A DNA stretch of 64,000 nt, from NCBI GenBank assembly GCA_963970005.1, contig CAXAMN010015446.1, positions 1,088,537-1,152,536 of the forward strand, written 5' to 3'. This stretch comes from Durusdinium trenchii. Taxonomy: Eukaryota; Sar; Dinophyceae; Suessiales; Symbiodiniaceae. The notes under the pieces were generated by a model. It was given only the letters and a program-made list of their open reading frames with translations, had not been told where the DNA came from and did no database searches. How positions within the stretch are numbered: the first letter of the stretch is position 1; each line of letters starts with the position of its first letter. A program made the position numbers and the translations under genes. Of the stretch, positions 63,567 to 64,000 are shown in pieces.

Positions 63567-63569
63567 AAG

Positions 63570-64000
63570 GTTCCTTGAGTTGCAGATCATCGGCCAGGTG
63601 GGGGACTGGAAAGACTCCAGGATTTGACTGAGTGGTCTTTGAATGGTCTTTACAATGTGCTCAGCTTACTGTACTGGCGCTCATTAACTCCAAGACGAGC
63701 TGTTGAGTGTCCCGAAACCAAAAAAAACCCTGATCCAAAGAACGCAACATGATCCCAATCAAAATTTCACACAACTGAGCCATCACCCCGTTGGAAAAGC
63801 ATCCTCGCAGGCTCGGGAGAAATAATAACTAGGAAGTAGACAGCATCAGAAAGCACGTAGCTGACACTTGCAAATATTTGTTGCGTGGAAGTGCACTCTC
63901 TTAGCACTTTTGACGGTGCAGTTGATAGTCTGACATAAATTAACGACTGTTCTTTTAAATGTATATATATATATATAAGTTAAATAATGTCCTGCTTTGT
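63570..64000. other. right-end spacer
   Basis: No open frame with a recognisable domain. A TATATATATATATATA tract lies at about 63961-63977. Confidence 0.5.

Overview
The window reads as nuclear DNA of a dinoflagellate, most likely a coral-symbiont type (Symbiodiniaceae). This rests on four observations: small exons broken by many short introns; splice donors that are GC or GA more often than GT, with acceptors followed by G; every recognisable gene on the + strand; and many copies of a CTAGTAGC-type dispersed repeat that I recall from Symbiodiniaceae assemblies. Long open frames are scarce and mostly lie over low-complexity repeats, so gene calls were made by reading short conserved exons and joining them at splice sites.

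Layout. 1-11.7 kb has no recognisable gene and is rich in repeats: GC-arm hairpins at AT-rich sites (2.5-3.8 kb), a 322-bp tandem duplication (3.0-3.6 kb), an ACCGGTTTA array (5.4 kb), a GTGAGT-type array (5.9-6.3 kb), a 42-bp minisatellite (6.35-6.95 kb), a 320-bp near-identical satellite (7.25-8.64 kb) and a 10-bp minisatellite (10.6 kb). 11.78-17.24 kb is a nearly complete DEAD-box RNA helicase of the DDX42/Prp5-like spliceosomal group, about 20 exons. 17.4-22.5 kb holds a possible spliced-leader relic and several hydrophobic exons of an unrecognised membrane protein. 25.1-32.0 kb is a galactocerebrosidase-like GH59 glycosidase with both catalytic glutamates. 32-41 kb is mostly repeat-rich spacer with a few exon-like fragments. 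41.4-42.4 kb carries an unrecognised gene. 43.7-45.6 kb is a membrane-anchored NAD-dependent nucleotide-sugar epimerase. 46.6-47.5 kb holds a CTG array and a 180-bp palindrome-bearing tandem repeat. 49-55 kb holds exons of a leucine-rich-repeat protein. 57.9-62.0 kb is a serine beta-lactamase/penicillin-binding-protein-like gene, and a possible serine-carboxypeptidase exon lies at 62.8 kb.

The recognised genes do not form one pathway. Their shared orientation fits the long unidirectional gene arrays known in dinoflagellates. The epimerase and the GH59 enzyme both concern glycans or glycolipids, but I infer no functional link. The strongest observation is the splice-site usage: 15 introns can be placed by conserved protein motifs or clear homology, and 11 of them start with GC or GA. 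No clearly new defence or mobile system was found.
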